DNA of 64,000 nt from Lysinibacillus fusiformis. GTDB taxonomy: Bacteria; Bacillota; Bacilli; Bacillales_A; Planococcaceae. Shown piece by piece: positions 28,139 to 36,403 of this stretch. The stretch covers positions 1,488,001-1,552,000 of the forward strand of contig NZ_CP041696.1 in the NCBI RefSeq assembly GCF_007362955.1, given 5' to 3'. How positions within the stretch are numbered: the first letter of the stretch is position 1; each line of letters begins with the position of its first letter. The translations under genes were made by a program, and so were the position numbers. The notes beneath the pieces are model-generated. The model made no database searches, was not told the origin of the DNA, and worked only from the letters and a program-made list of their open reading frames with translations.

Positions 28139-28183
28139 GTGCCAGGCACCCAAACAATTCAGAATTGTTTGAGTGCCTGGCAC
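28139..28183. repeat. GTGCCAGGCACC palindromic repeat, copy 2
   Basis: A 45-base palindrome almost identical to that at 15928-15983, with one mismatch (GTTTGAG instead of GTTTGGG) and without flanking A- and T-runs. It begins two bases after the lysoplasmalogenase stop and lies 29 bases before pepT, so here it is not an efficient terminator. Confidence 0.9.
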
Positions 28184-28211
28184 GATAATATACCTTTAGG
28201 AGGCCATAGCA

Positions 28212-29441
28212 ATGAAAGAACAAGTAATTGAACGTTTAATTCGCTACGCAAAAATCGATACACAATCAGACTTCACAAGTGAAACAACGCCTTCCACACA
28301 AAAGCAGTTTGACTTATTACATGTACTTAAAGACGAACTTACTACAATCGGTTTAACGGATATTACATTGGACGATAACGGCTATTTATTTGCAACGTTG
28401 GAAGCCAATACGGATAAAGAAGTACCGACAATCGGCTTCTTAGCACATGTGGACACAGCAACTGATTTTACGGGTACAAATGTTAGCCCTCAGCGTATCG
28501 ACAACTATGATGGTGGTGACATCCGTTTAAATGAAAATCTAGTCATGTCTCCCAAGGATTTCCCTGAACTAAAAAACTACGTTGGGCAAACACTAATCAC
28601 AACAGATGGAACAACGCTGTTGGGTGCTGATGATAAGGCTGGCATCGCCGAAATTATGACTGCAATGGAGTACTTAGTGAATAACCCTACAATTAAACAC
28701 GGGAAACTACGTGTAGCCTTCACTCCTGATGAGGAGATTGGCCGCGGACCACATAAATTTGATGTTGCCGCTTTTGGTGCAGACTATGCTTATACAATGG
28801 ATGGCGGACCACTTGGCGAGCTTCAATATGAAAGCTTTAATGCAGCAGGTGTAAAGGTTATTACAAAAGGCACAAGTGTACATCCAGGTTCAGCAAAAAA
28901 TAAAATGGTTAATTCCATCACAATGGCTATCGCCTTCCAAAACGAAATGCCTTTTGATGCAGTACCCGAAAAAACTGAGGGTTACGAAGGCTTCATCCAC
29001 TTAATGAACTTCAAAGGCGCAATTGAACATACGGAGCTTTCATACATCGTACGTGATCATGACCGCCAAAAATTTGAAATAAAAAAACAATTAATGCTTG
29101 ATGCAGCTACAAAAATTCAAGCACTGTACGGTGAAGATGCGCTAAGTATAACTATTGAAGATCAATACTATAATATGGGTGAAAAAATTGAACCAGTAAA
29201 AGAAATCGTTGACATCGCACGTACGGCAATGGAAAAATTAGATATTGAACCAAATACATTACCTATTCGTGGGGGTACTGATGGCTCACAACTTTCTTAT
29301 ATGGGCTTACCTACGCCGAATATTTTTGCAGGTGGCGAAAATATGCACGGTAAATTCGAATATGTATCTGGAGAAACGATGGAGAAAGCTACACAAGTGA
29401 TTATTGAGATTGTTGAGCTATTTGAACAGCAAGGTAAGTAA
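28212..29441 (+). CDS. pepT: Peptidase T (tripeptide aminopeptidase)
   Basis: A 409-residue zinc aminopeptidase of family M20B that removes N-terminal residues from tripeptides. Metal ligands and catalytic residues are visible: H79 and D81 in AHVDTATDF, the bridging aspartate in LGADDKAG, the catalytic glutamate pair in DEEIGRG, and a late HG in [10 protein letters not shown]. Length equals known PepT proteins. AGGAGG lies upstream of the ATG. It may be cotranscribed with the preceding gene through the palindrome. Confidence 0.96.
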   Translation: MKEQVIERLIRYAKIDTQSDFTSETTPSTQKQFDLLHVLKDELTTIGLTDITLDDNGYLFATLEANTDKEVPTIGFLAHVDTATDFTGTNVSPQRIDNYDGGDIRLNENLVMSPKDFPELKNYVGQTLITTDGTTLLGADDKAGIAEIMTAMEYLVNNPTIKHGKLRVAFTPDEEIGRGPHKFDVAAFGADYAYTMDGGPLGELQYESFNAAGVKVITKGTSVHPGSAKNKMVNSITMAIAFQNEMPFDAVPEKTEGYEGFIHLMNFKGAIEHTELSYIVRDHDRQKFEIKKQLMLDAATKIQALYGEDALSITIEDQYYNMGEKIEPVKEIVDIARTAMEKLDIEPNTLPIRGGTDGSQLSYMGLPTPNIFAGGENMHGKFEYVSGETMEKATQVIIEIVELFEQQGK

Positions 29442-29562
29442 TTGGAAGAATTGCTATGGAGAAAAGGTCACTTTTCTTTGTAGCTTTCCCTCTTCCGATA
29501 ACTGAATTTTCAAATTACATAAAGGGGTTTTTGAGTGACTTAATCAGAAGAGGTGAAGTTAT

Positions 29563-30525
29563 ATGAAGGAAATTGCATTAGGTATTTTAGCTTCTTTATT
29601 TTTTGCAGTAACATTTATTTTTAATCATGCAATGGAAATGCAAGGTGGTAGCTGGTTATGGAGTGCTTCATTACGCTATTTCTTCATGTTGCCATTTCTA
29701 CTTGCCATAGTATTTTATCGTAAAGGATATACACAGCTTTCAGGAGAAATGAAGGCTCAGCCTGTTTCTTGGTTATTGTGGAGCTTTGTTGGCTTCGTTT
29801 TATTCTATGCACCGCTAACATTTGCTGCGGCATTTGGACCAGGCTGGCTCGTTTCGGGTACATGGCAGTTTACAATTGTTGCAGGCGTATTGCTCGCTCC
29901 CCTTTTCGTTTCTGTTATCGCAGACAAAACCGTACGCCAAAAAATACCGCTTGTATCATTACTTATTTCGTGTGTTATTCTAGTCGGCATTTTGTTGATT
30001 CAGGTACCTCAAGCTCAGTCCGCTCCTTTAAAAAGCCTAATGCTCGGCATTTTACCAGTCGTAATAGCAGCATTTGCTTATCCACTTGGCAATCGTAAAA
30101 TGATGGAGGTTTGTGGCGGACGTATTGATACTTTTCAACGTGTACTTGGCATGACGATTGCATCGATGCCGGCATGGATTGTGATGGCCATCTATGCAAT
30201 GGCGACAGTTGGGCTTCCATCAATAACTCAAGTTCTACAATGCTTGTTAGTCGGTATTAGCTCTGGGGTCATTGCGACCATTCTATTTTTCATTGCAACA
30301 GACCGTGTACGCCATCATCAAGGCAAACTTGCCGCTGTCGAAGCTACACAATCAACAGAAATTATTTTTGTGATTATCGGTGAAGTAGTATTGTTAGGTA
30401 TTGCCTTCCCAGATCCTATTGCACTTGCTGGACTCGGCGTCATCATTGTAGGTATGCTATTGCACAGCTACTATACAATGCTGCTCGGTAAAAGGAATTC
30501 TACCGAGCAATCGCTATCTTCATAG
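29563..30525 (+). CDS. DMT-superfamily exporter (multidrug-resistance EmrE-like, PF13536 type)
   Basis: A 320-residue permease with about ten helices in two repeats. It resembles the multidrug resistance efflux group of the drug/metabolite transporter superfamily (MKEIALGILASLFFAVTFI at the start, TQSTEIIFVIIGEVVLLG in the second repeat). The ribosome site is GAGGTGAAG. It ends at a strong terminator. Substrate is unknown. Confidence 0.85.
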   Translation: MKEIALGILASLFFAVTFIFNHAMEMQGGSWLWSASLRYFFMLPFLLAIVFYRKGYTQLSGEMKAQPVSWLLWSFVGFVLFYAPLTFAAAFGPGWLVSGTWQFTIVAGVLLAPLFVSVIADKTVRQKIPLVSLLISCVILVGILLIQVPQAQSAPLKSLMLGILPVVIAAFAYPLGNRKMMEVCGGRIDTFQRVLGMTIASMPAWIVMAIYAMATVGLPSITQVLQCLLVGISSGVIATILFFIATDRVRHHQGKLAAVEATQSTEIIFVIIGEVVLLGIAFPDPIALAGLGVIIVGMLLHSYYTMLLGKRNSTEQSLSS

Positions 30526-30559
30526 ATTAAAAGAACTGTCCAATTAATCCCTAAAATCA

Positions 30560-30602
30560 AACAGGTGATGAAAAACAATTCGTTTTTCATCACCTGTTTT
30601 TC
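30560..30602 (+). terminator. Intrinsic terminator
   Basis: ACAGGTGATGAAAAAC pairs with TTTTTCATCACCTGT and is followed by a T-run, shortly after the DMT gene. Confidence 0.92.
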
Positions 30603-30647
30603 TATTATTATGATTTTCACCCTTCAATCAAAAAAGTAAAGGATTGG

Positions 30648-31967
30648 TTATTCATAAGACCTTAGTTCGCTGCTATTACCACTGATATGACCATAGCCTG
30701 GTGCAAAAAATTCATTAAGAGACGTTTCCACAACATTGTTAAACGTGCCTGCTCCACCTGCTCCTGTTGTGAATGTGTAATGAATGGCACGAACAAACCC
30801 TTCATCTTTCACTCCGCTCCATATTCTAATCACTTTTGAGCCTTCTGTAACTGGCTTTTCAAATATATATTTGATACCATCCTTTTCATAATTAAAGTTT
30901 TGTTCTGTTTCATGATAGTCAATGGATCGATTGTCGTTCTGCGCTTCAAAACGATTATTAACCGTTTTCTTATATACACCATTTGTATACACTAACTGCT
31001 GAAGTGTATCGTTCGGCAAGAAAGACGTTGTAATAATCGGTGATTCGTTCGGTCTGATGGTAGCTAGAGCCTTTTTCGGTACATAATACGTTTCCCCATC
31101 TATCTCAATCCAAGCTGTCGCATTTTTTTCTGTCAATAACGATACTTCATCAAAACGCTTTAGTTCTTTTTGATTTCCTTTACCTTGACCAATAACACCA
31201 TATCGAATATAGCGTTTCCCTTGAGTTTGCACAGGTTGGAGTAATGTTGCAGGAATATATGCAAGTACAAAGTCTTCTCCCCACGTTCCCAGCAATTGCA
31301 CTCTAAGATATCCATTTATTTCAATTCCTAACGATTGAAAAACAGTTCCTTTTGAATACTTTCCCCCCAATTTTGTTCCATCCATTGGACCTCTAAAATG
31401 ATGGGCATCAGCTGTTAGCTTATAGAGTCCATCTCTTTTTGTTGTTTCGACAATGCGAATATCTGTAGCATCAATATAGCTCTCTTCAGTAAGTCCATCA
31501 GTTCGATGATATTCATAGTATAGATTTTCACCAATAGAAAGATCATAACCAGGGCCTCTATACTCAGATCCATCGAAGTAATGTTTTCCATAGTCATAGT
31601 CATAACCATGATTGATGTTGATATAGCCTGGATTATCATAAAAAGAAGCGCGGATATTCAGAGGTACTTTCTTAAAAACAACTAAATCCGTTGCTTGTAC
31701 ACGATAACCCGAGCTCATCCAATAGAATATTTTATTGTCATACTTTTCAATATTATAAACTCGGAAATAATTGTTGTGCTTGACTGTCATCAAGCTATAC
31801 GTACCGTTTGTATTTTTCTTATATACTTTTACATCTTTCGTAAAGGTCATTTTTCCCGTTTGCGCCTTTACAACTTGTGCCCCGTCCCACTGCACTTCCG
31901 CTTTAGATGATGATGGGTTTGTTAAAAAAGCTAAAACGATAAGCAAAGTGATAATAAATTTCTTCAT
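30648..31967 (-). CDS. Hypothetical secreted protein
   Basis: A 439-residue protein with a clear signal peptide (MKKFIITLLIVLAFLTN, then SSSKAEV, cleavage about residue 24). The mature part is rich in tyrosine, aspartate and beta-strand, with repeated short segments reminiscent of SH3-like wall-binding modules (TYSLMTVKHNNYFRVYNIE), but no domain is identified with confidence. GGGGAATAA precedes the ATG. It stands alone. A surface or wall-associated role is inferred from export only. Confidence 0.78.
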   Translation of the reverse strand: MKKFIITLLIVLAFLTNPSSSKAEVQWDGAQVVKAQTGKMTFTKDVKVYKKNTNGTYSLMTVKHNNYFRVYNIEKYDNKIFYWMSSGYRVQATDLVVFKKVPLNIRASFYDNPGYININHGYDYDYGKHYFDGSEYRGPGYDLSIGENLYYEYHRTDGLTEESYIDATDIRIVETTKRDGLYKLTADAHHFRGPMDGTKLGGKYSKGTVFQSLGIEINGYLRVQLLGTWGEDFVLAYIPATLLQPVQTQGKRYIRYGVIGQGKGNQKELKRFDEVSLLTEKNATAWIEIDGETYYVPKKALATIRPNESPIITTSFLPNDTLQQLVYTNGVYKKTVNNRFEAQNDNRSIDYHETEQNFNYEKDGIKYIFEKPVTEGSKVIRIWSGVKDEGFVRAIHYTFTTGAGGAGTFNNVVETSLNEFFAPGYGHISGNSSELRSYE

Positions 31968-32054
31968 TTATTCCCCTCCGTTTATTTCTAATTAAATTCC
32001 CATTTTTTATTATACTATAACAAGCCTGTTACTGATTATCCAAAGGCGATCAAA

Positions 32055-32783
32055 ATTCAGAACCACCAGTATAACTGGTGGTTTGCTCTGCGCGTGAAAC
32101 GCTGGGGTACTGGCCCATGTCTAAAGACATCCTGAAGGTCCGCCAACCGCACTCCGTTTCCACACCAACCGCTAAAGCGGCTTACTTATTTTTTCTTTCT
32201 CTTGATTTCTTCTCCTGTGAACGGGTCAATGAATTCTTTCATTGTCATTTGATCATGTAGGATATCTTCTTGTAATTGGTTCTTTATATACTCTTGAATC
32301 ACTTTTCGATTTCGACCGACTGTATCCACATAGTATCCTCGACACCAAAATTATCGATTTCCATATCGATATTTTAAATTGGCATGTCGATCGAAAATCA
32401 TTAAGCTACTCTTCCCTTTTATATAGCCCATGAACGAAGATACACTTAGTTTCGGCGGTATACTCACCAACATATGTATATGATCCGGACATGCTGTTGC
32501 CTCAATAATTTCTACACCTTTTCTTTCACACAACTGACGTAGTATTCTTCCTACATCCGCCTTAATTTGACCATAAATAACTTGTCTTCTGTATTTCGGT
32601 GCGAAGACGATATGATACTTACAATTCCATGTTGTATGTGCTAAACTTTTATTATCCATTTTGGAGACTCCTTTCGTACGAAGTCGGTTGACCAGACCTG
32701 ACCTTATTGTACGATTGGAGTTTTTTTTTTGTCCATAGCTAAAAGCTTTCCGGAACCCCCCGCATAGCAGGGGGTTTTCAAAG
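32055..32783 (-). mobile_element. IS200/IS605-family insertion element, inactive
   Basis: The element holds a single Y1 transposase gene (32186-32659) flanked by hairpins: AACCACCAG/CTGGTGGTT at 32060-32082 on the right end and AACCCCCC/GGGGGTT at 32753-32778 on the left end. There are no terminal inverted repeats and no TnpB, as in IS200. The exact ends are estimated from the hairpins. It sits just after the terminator of the Fur-controlled transcription unit. Confidence 0.8.
32186..32659 (-). pseudogene. IS200-type transposase TnpA with premature stop
   Basis: From ATG 32659 (AAGGAG 8 bases upstream) the protein reads MDNKSLAHTTWNCKYHIVF and has the HUH motif in CPDHIHMLV. After YRYGNR a TAA at 32351-32353 replaces what is normally a lysine codon; the frame then continues FWCRGYYVDTVGRN to the natural stop at 32186. 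The catalytic tyrosine of Y1 transposases lies in that GYYVDTVG helix, so the truncated product lacks it and should be inactive. The rest of the frame is intact, so inactivation is recent. Confidence 0.88.
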
Positions 32784-32787
32784 AATA

Positions 32788-32828
32788 CAAAAAAAGAGCG
32801 ACTTAGCCATTTAGGCATAAGTCGCTCT
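32788..32828 (-). terminator. Intrinsic terminator of the Fur-controlled transcript
   Basis: On the minus strand AGAGCGACTTA pairs with TAAGTCGCTCT, followed by TTTTTTTG. It closes a transcript of about 165 bases starting at the Fur-box promoter near 32957. Confidence 0.88.
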
Positions 32829-32957
32829 GAGATTTTCACGTTCCCAAAAAATGAGGGGGGTTTTAGGAGCGTTATCATGAACTAGCAAACTTCTGGAGAA
32901 AAGTAGCTAAAGTTCATCCTCTCTACACTCGTTTTGTAGAAGAGGAATAATCTTTAT
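32790..32957 (-). ncRNA. Candidate Fur-regulated small RNA (FsrA-like)
   Basis: A promoter overlapping a perfect Fur box would start transcription near 32957 on the minus strand, and a strong terminator ends it near 32790, leaving about 165 bases with no convincing ORF. The best start codon (MNFSYFSPEVC, 11 residues) has a badly spaced ribosome site. Near the 5' end CCTCTTCTAC can pair with GTAGAGAGG (32918-32945). An unpaired C-rich patch, CTCCTAAAACCCCCCTCA, lies at 32852-32869 and is complementary to ribosome binding sites. Bacillus FsrA, a Fur-repressed sRNA, works through C-rich patches of this kind. A leader of a gene lost to the IS insertion is the alternative. Confidence 0.45.
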
Positions 32958-32959
32958 AC

Positions 32960-32978
32960 GATAATGATAATCATTATC
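32960..32978. promoter_or_regulatory. Perfect Fur box over a minus-strand promoter
   Basis: GATAATGATAATCATTATC is the full 19-base Fur consensus. On the minus strand it overlaps two good promoters: TTGACT-17-TATCAT (32964-32992) and TTGATA-16-TATAAA. Iron-loaded Fur should block both. No protein gene follows on that strand before the terminator at 32788-32828. Confidence 0.9.
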
Positions 32979-33031
32979 AATTAAAAAGTCAACAACTATC
33001 TGAAAATTTTTTTAAGTATTTTCTCAATTGA

Positions 33032-33463
33032 TTACAATACTTTTTTAAGTGAGCGTCGATACTTCCATTGGTTCAGTTGGAAATGTAAAAAACAACCGAT
33101 ACAAAAGCCTGCAATTGCCACTGATGAAGCAATAGCGACCATTACTGTAAAAGTATAGCCTACTATCTGCCAATGAAAAATGAATCCAATGAACCCACCT
33201 GCTAAACAAAAGCTAGCAATACTAGAATTGAATTTTTGTTGCTGTGCATCCTCGCGTATATATGCAGTTGGAGCCTTCTTCAAAAACTGCCTTCCCAATC
33301 GTATAATTGGATTAAAATTGCATAGTACACCAAGTAAATTTGCTACTAAAGGAACCGCTAAGATCCAAGCAACCCCTGTTATCCAAGTCAGGATGACACT
33401 TAAAAGAATCGTCCACTGATTAAGTCGAACAAGTGGTCTTGGAATAGCATGTGGCTGTAGCAT
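33032..33463 (-). CDS. DUF4395 membrane protein
   Basis: A 143-residue protein with about four helices, of the DUF4395 family. Recognisable parts are the N-terminal MLQPHAIPRPLVRLNQ, the middle LVANLLGVLCNFNPI and the CIGCFLHF pair of cysteines. Family members often lie beside thioredoxin-like or rhodanese genes, but here the neighbours are a Fur box and a FhuF-like gene. ATG 33463 follows AAAGGTGG by 8 bases; a GTG at 33475 is less likely. The function is unknown. Confidence 0.85.
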   Translation of the reverse strand: MLQPHAIPRPLVRLNQWTILLSVILTWITGVAWILAVPLVANLLGVLCNFNPIIRLGRQFLKKAPTAYIREDAQQQKFNSSIASFCLAGGFIGFIFHWQIVGYTFTVMVAIASSVAIAGFCIGCFLHFQLNQWKYRRSLKKVL

Positions 33464-33691
33464 TCTAAAACCCACCTTTCAGATATGTTTAATGTATTTT
33501 ACTACACTTCATACTATTTGTGAAGCAAAATTGAATAACTTATAATAAGAATAAATGATAATTAACGATGGATCGGTATGATTGTATTCGGAGGCATTAA
33601 CTTTATTTAGCAAGCCTCTGATCGCCACTAAAAAAGCCTCCTAGAGAATGACGGCTTTTTCAGAATAAAGTGAAAAGAAAAGGTGAAGACA

Positions 33692-34402
33692 ATGCCAGCT
33701 TTAACGATGGATCAGGTAAGACAACTGAATTCCTACAGTATTTATACAACAGAGCCACAAAGAACATTATTTACATTAGCTGATATACATAAAGACTTTT
33801 ACCACCCTGATTTTTTAAACCTAATGATGGGTATTACGGATGCAGCGACAGAAACAGCGGCTATCTCCCACTTCTCTCGCCGCTATGGTATGTTTTTCGC
33901 CATGCAGCTTTACATGCTTGCAGCCTATGATGAGGTTTGGGATGGTAAGCCAATTGAAATCCGTTTTGATGCTGCAAAAGAATTCAATAGTTTTACCGTC
34001 GCCATATTCGTCAATGCAAATGATTGGCGTTATGTGGATGAGGATGAACGTCAGACGGTCATTGAAAAGATCCTGTATGATGGGCATGTCGTCGTTCAAC
34101 AGCTACGAAAAGTAACATCCATATCCCCACTTACAATTTGGGAGAACTTCTTCGGATATTTGCTATGGCATTATCATATATTATTGTCTAATCCTGGCCT
34201 TGCCGATCAAGCAATGGAAGATATTGAAATATTAGAGAATCCTAATACTTGGTCTCGTTTCTCTCAAAAATCATGGTGGGCTGAATATACTGGTGGTCAA
34301 AGTCCGACGAATTTGGTAAATGTACCTGTACGTAAATCTTGTTGTTTTTCAAAGGACGTGCCTGGTTTAATGGCTTGTGGTTTTTGTCCACTTAAGAAAT
34401 GA
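33692..34402 (+). CDS. FhuF-like ferric-siderophore reductase family protein
   Basis: A 236-residue protein whose C-terminus carries CC-x10-C-x2-C (C217, C218, C229, C232; SCCFSKDVPG and CGFCPLKK), the [2Fe-2S] ligand pattern of FhuF-type ferric iron reductases. The N-terminal part is weakly similar to the IucA/IucC-type C-terminal domain found in these proteins. Such proteins release iron from imported siderophores. ATG 33692 has AAAGG 8 bases upstream. No siderophore uptake genes adjoin, but a Fur box lies 700 bases away. The region upstream contains only a poor Fur-box match, so direct Fur control is not shown. Confidence 0.75.
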   Translation: MPALTMDQVRQLNSYSIYTTEPQRTLFTLADIHKDFYHPDFLNLMMGITDAATETAAISHFSRRYGMFFAMQLYMLAAYDEVWDGKPIEIRFDAAKEFNSFTVAIFVNANDWRYVDEDERQTVIEKILYDGHVVVQQLRKVTSISPLTIWENFFGYLLWHYHILLSNPGLADQAMEDIEILENPNTWSRFSQKSWWAEYTGGQSPTNLVNVPVRKSCCFSKDVPGLMACGFCPLKK

Positions 34403-34404
34403 CT

Positions 34405-34445
34405 AAAAGCCCTACCCTCACGTTTGTGAAAGGTAAGGCTTTTAT
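34405..34445 (+). terminator. Intrinsic terminator
   Basis: AAAAGCC...CCCTCAC pairs with GTGAAAGG...GGCTTTT with some internal mismatch and a short T-run, just after the FhuF-like gene. Confidence 0.75.
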
Positions 34446-34512
34446 AATTATTTAGCTCACAACCTTTATGCTGACTAAGATACTCGGCACTTAGCGTATT
34501 ATTGGGCGGTGG

Positions 34513-35193
34513 CTACTTTTCATATACAATGAACCAATCATGTTGTTCTTCATACATCGACGTACCTAAGTAACCCTGCTTCAATAGAGTTTGCTGTCCC
34601 TCTATATCTCCCATCGATAGAGATTTTTTTGCTAAGAAAATCGGTTGTTCATGTTGTAAATCTTTATAAAAGATATATCGTAATTTATCAACATACTTAA
34701 TCTTTAATCCCTTTATCACTAGTCCTTGCGAAAACTTATCTTTTAAGCTTGGTATATTATAAGGTTTAACTGTAGAACAGATGTATTGATAACTCGCTAA
34801 ATCGATATGATTCATTACAACTTTTGCTAAAGTTTTTTGTAAGCCATAGCCTTGATATTTCGGGGAGACATTCGATATTTCTTGATACAATACTTGAAGA
34901 AATTGCTCCTCAGCAATGTCACAATCATAACCTAGATGTTCTTCATCAATAGGTGGATTTAATAACGCTCGAAAAGCAATTAATTCATCTTCCACGTAAG
35001 CACCTATCATTAGACCATGCCCGTTCAAAATATACTCGAATTCCTCAGTACTTAGTGGCTGCAATAAACTTTGATCGTGTAATGATTTATAAACCTCATG
35101 CTGTAATTGCTCAATAACGTGTAAATGCTGTATTTTTAATTGTGTCACGAAAAACGGCGTATCCCCGAGCATTCCTTCATAAATTTTGTCCAT
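34513..35193 (-). CDS. GNAT-family N-acyltransferase
   Basis: A 226-residue protein with a GNAT acyl-CoA-binding loop, SPKYQGYGLQKTLAK (Q-x-x-G-x-G type) near residues 110-124, and a later PYNIPSLKDKFSQG segment. It starts 12 bases downstream of the epimerase gene, so the two form one operon. Known precedent: in Geobacillus a GNAT succinyltransferase works with an enolase-superfamily N-succinyl-amino-acid racemase and an M20 hydrolase to turn D- into L-amino acids. An M20 enzyme lies at 39.6 kb, which makes that reading attractive, but the acyl donor and acceptor are not shown. Confidence 0.82.
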   Translation of the reverse strand: MDKIYEGMLGDTPFFVTQLKIQHLHVIEQLQHEVYKSLHDQSLLQPLSTEEFEYILNGHGLMIGAYVEDELIAFRALLNPPIDEEHLGYDCDIAEEQFLQVLYQEISNVSPKYQGYGLQKTLAKVVMNHIDLASYQYICSTVKPYNIPSLKDKFSQGLVIKGLKIKYVDKLRYIFYKDLQHEQPIFLAKKSLSMGDIEGQQTLLKQGYLGTSMYEEQHDWFIVYEK

Positions 35194-35205
35194 ATCGCCA
35201 CCTCC

Positions 35206-36318
35206 TTAAGCTGTTACAATTGTTGAGAACTCACTTAATTCTTTAATAATCTCATCATCTACGTCTACACCTAACCCAGGTTTCTCCGTTAAACAGATGA
35301 ATGGGACATCGTAGTGTAAATTCCCGATGTCTTTAGAGAATTTTAGAGGACCCGTTAATTCAACACTTGTCATTATTTTTTTAGAAAAAGCTACATGGAA
35401 ACCTGCTGCCGAGCCAACAGATGACTCAACCATCGAACCTATTTGACATTCAATACCTGCCATTTCAGCCATTACTGCTAGCTTCATAGCTGGATAAATG
35501 CCACCACATTTCATTAACTTGATATTCACTTTATCTGCTGCACGCTTCGCAATAATTTCACGCATTTCGCGTACGCCTCGAAGTCCTTCATCAATCATTA
35601 ACGTAATAGCTGATTTTGACTTAATTTCTACCATGCCATCAATATCTTCACTGTCCACAGGTTGCTCTAACCAATCTAGATTTAAATCCTTTAAAGCGTG
35701 TAAGCCTTGAAGCGTTGTAGAAGCATTTCCCCATCCTTGGTTTACATCTACACGGATAGCTATGTCTTCACCTACACGTTCACGTACTGCCTTTATGCGA
35801 GCAACATCTCGTTTTACCTCTGTACCCACTTTCATTTTAAAAGATTCATAGCCCATTTCAACACGTTTAGCTGCCTCATTAGCCATTTCCTCAGGTGTTC
35901 CAATACTTAATACATGCGTAATTGGGAATTTTTCATGATAGCGGCCACCTAAAAGTTGATAAACCGGAACTTGTAATGTTTTACCAGCAATATCAAAGCA
36001 AGCAATGTCAATAGCCGCTTTTGCAGCTGGCACATCCTTAATAATGCGGTCCATTTTATCGTGTATTTTTTCGAATGCCATTGGATTTTCTCCGATAATA
36101 GCAGGTACCAGTTGATGCTTTAATACAGCATAAGTGCTTTTCCATGACTCACCCGTAACATGTTCATCAGGTACTGCTTCCCCATACCCTACAATGCCAG
36201 TATCAGTCGTCATTTTTAAAATAATTGAAGGCATTGTATCATATGTAGCATAACTAATGATGAATGGATCGATTAAAGGTAATTGAATTGCAAAAATTTC
36301 TACTTGTTGAATTTTCAT
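35206..36318 (-). CDS. Enolase-superfamily dipeptide epimerase / N-acyl-amino-acid racemase
   Basis: A 370-residue member of the muconate-lactonizing branch of the enolase superfamily. Catalytic elements are in order: the KxK lysines in ESFKMKVG, metal ligands D in IRVDVNQGW, E in WLEQP and D in MIDEGLRG, and the second lysine in VNIKLMKCGG. The sequence is closest, from memory, to L-Ala-D/L-Glu epimerases (YkfB), which act on murein dipeptides, though N-succinyl-amino-acid racemases share this scaffold. It is cotranscribed with the GNAT gene and divergent from the regulator at 36404. Confidence 0.88.
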   Translation of the reverse strand: MKIQQVEIFAIQLPLIDPFIISYATYDTMPSIILKMTTDTGIVGYGEAVPDEHVTGESWKSTYAVLKHQLVPAIIGENPMAFEKIHDKMDRIIKDVPAAKAAIDIACFDIAGKTLQVPVYQLLGGRYHEKFPITHVLSIGTPEEMANEAAKRVEMGYESFKMKVGTEVKRDVARIKAVRERVGEDIAIRVDVNQGWGNASTTLQGLHALKDLNLDWLEQPVDSEDIDGMVEIKSKSAITLMIDEGLRGVREMREIIAKRAADKVNIKLMKCGGIYPAMKLAVMAEMAGIECQIGSMVESSVGSAAGFHVAFSKKIMTSVELTGPLKFSKDIGNLHYDVPFICLTEKPGLGVDVDDEIIKELSEFSTIVTA

Positions 36319-36403
36319 TTTATATCAAACTCCTGTATAATTTATAGTTGTCGCTAATACGTCGTTAATTAATCAAAAAAATTATAGAAAAGGAATGATG
36401 CTT

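Noticed and set aside
32150-32900. CRISPR or TnpB-guide system around the IS200 element
   Set aside because: No repeats with regular spacing and no TnpB gene; the element carries only TnpA.
33555-33590. Fur box upstream of the FhuF-like gene
   Set aside because: Only the central TGATAATTA resembles the consensus; flanking positions do not match.
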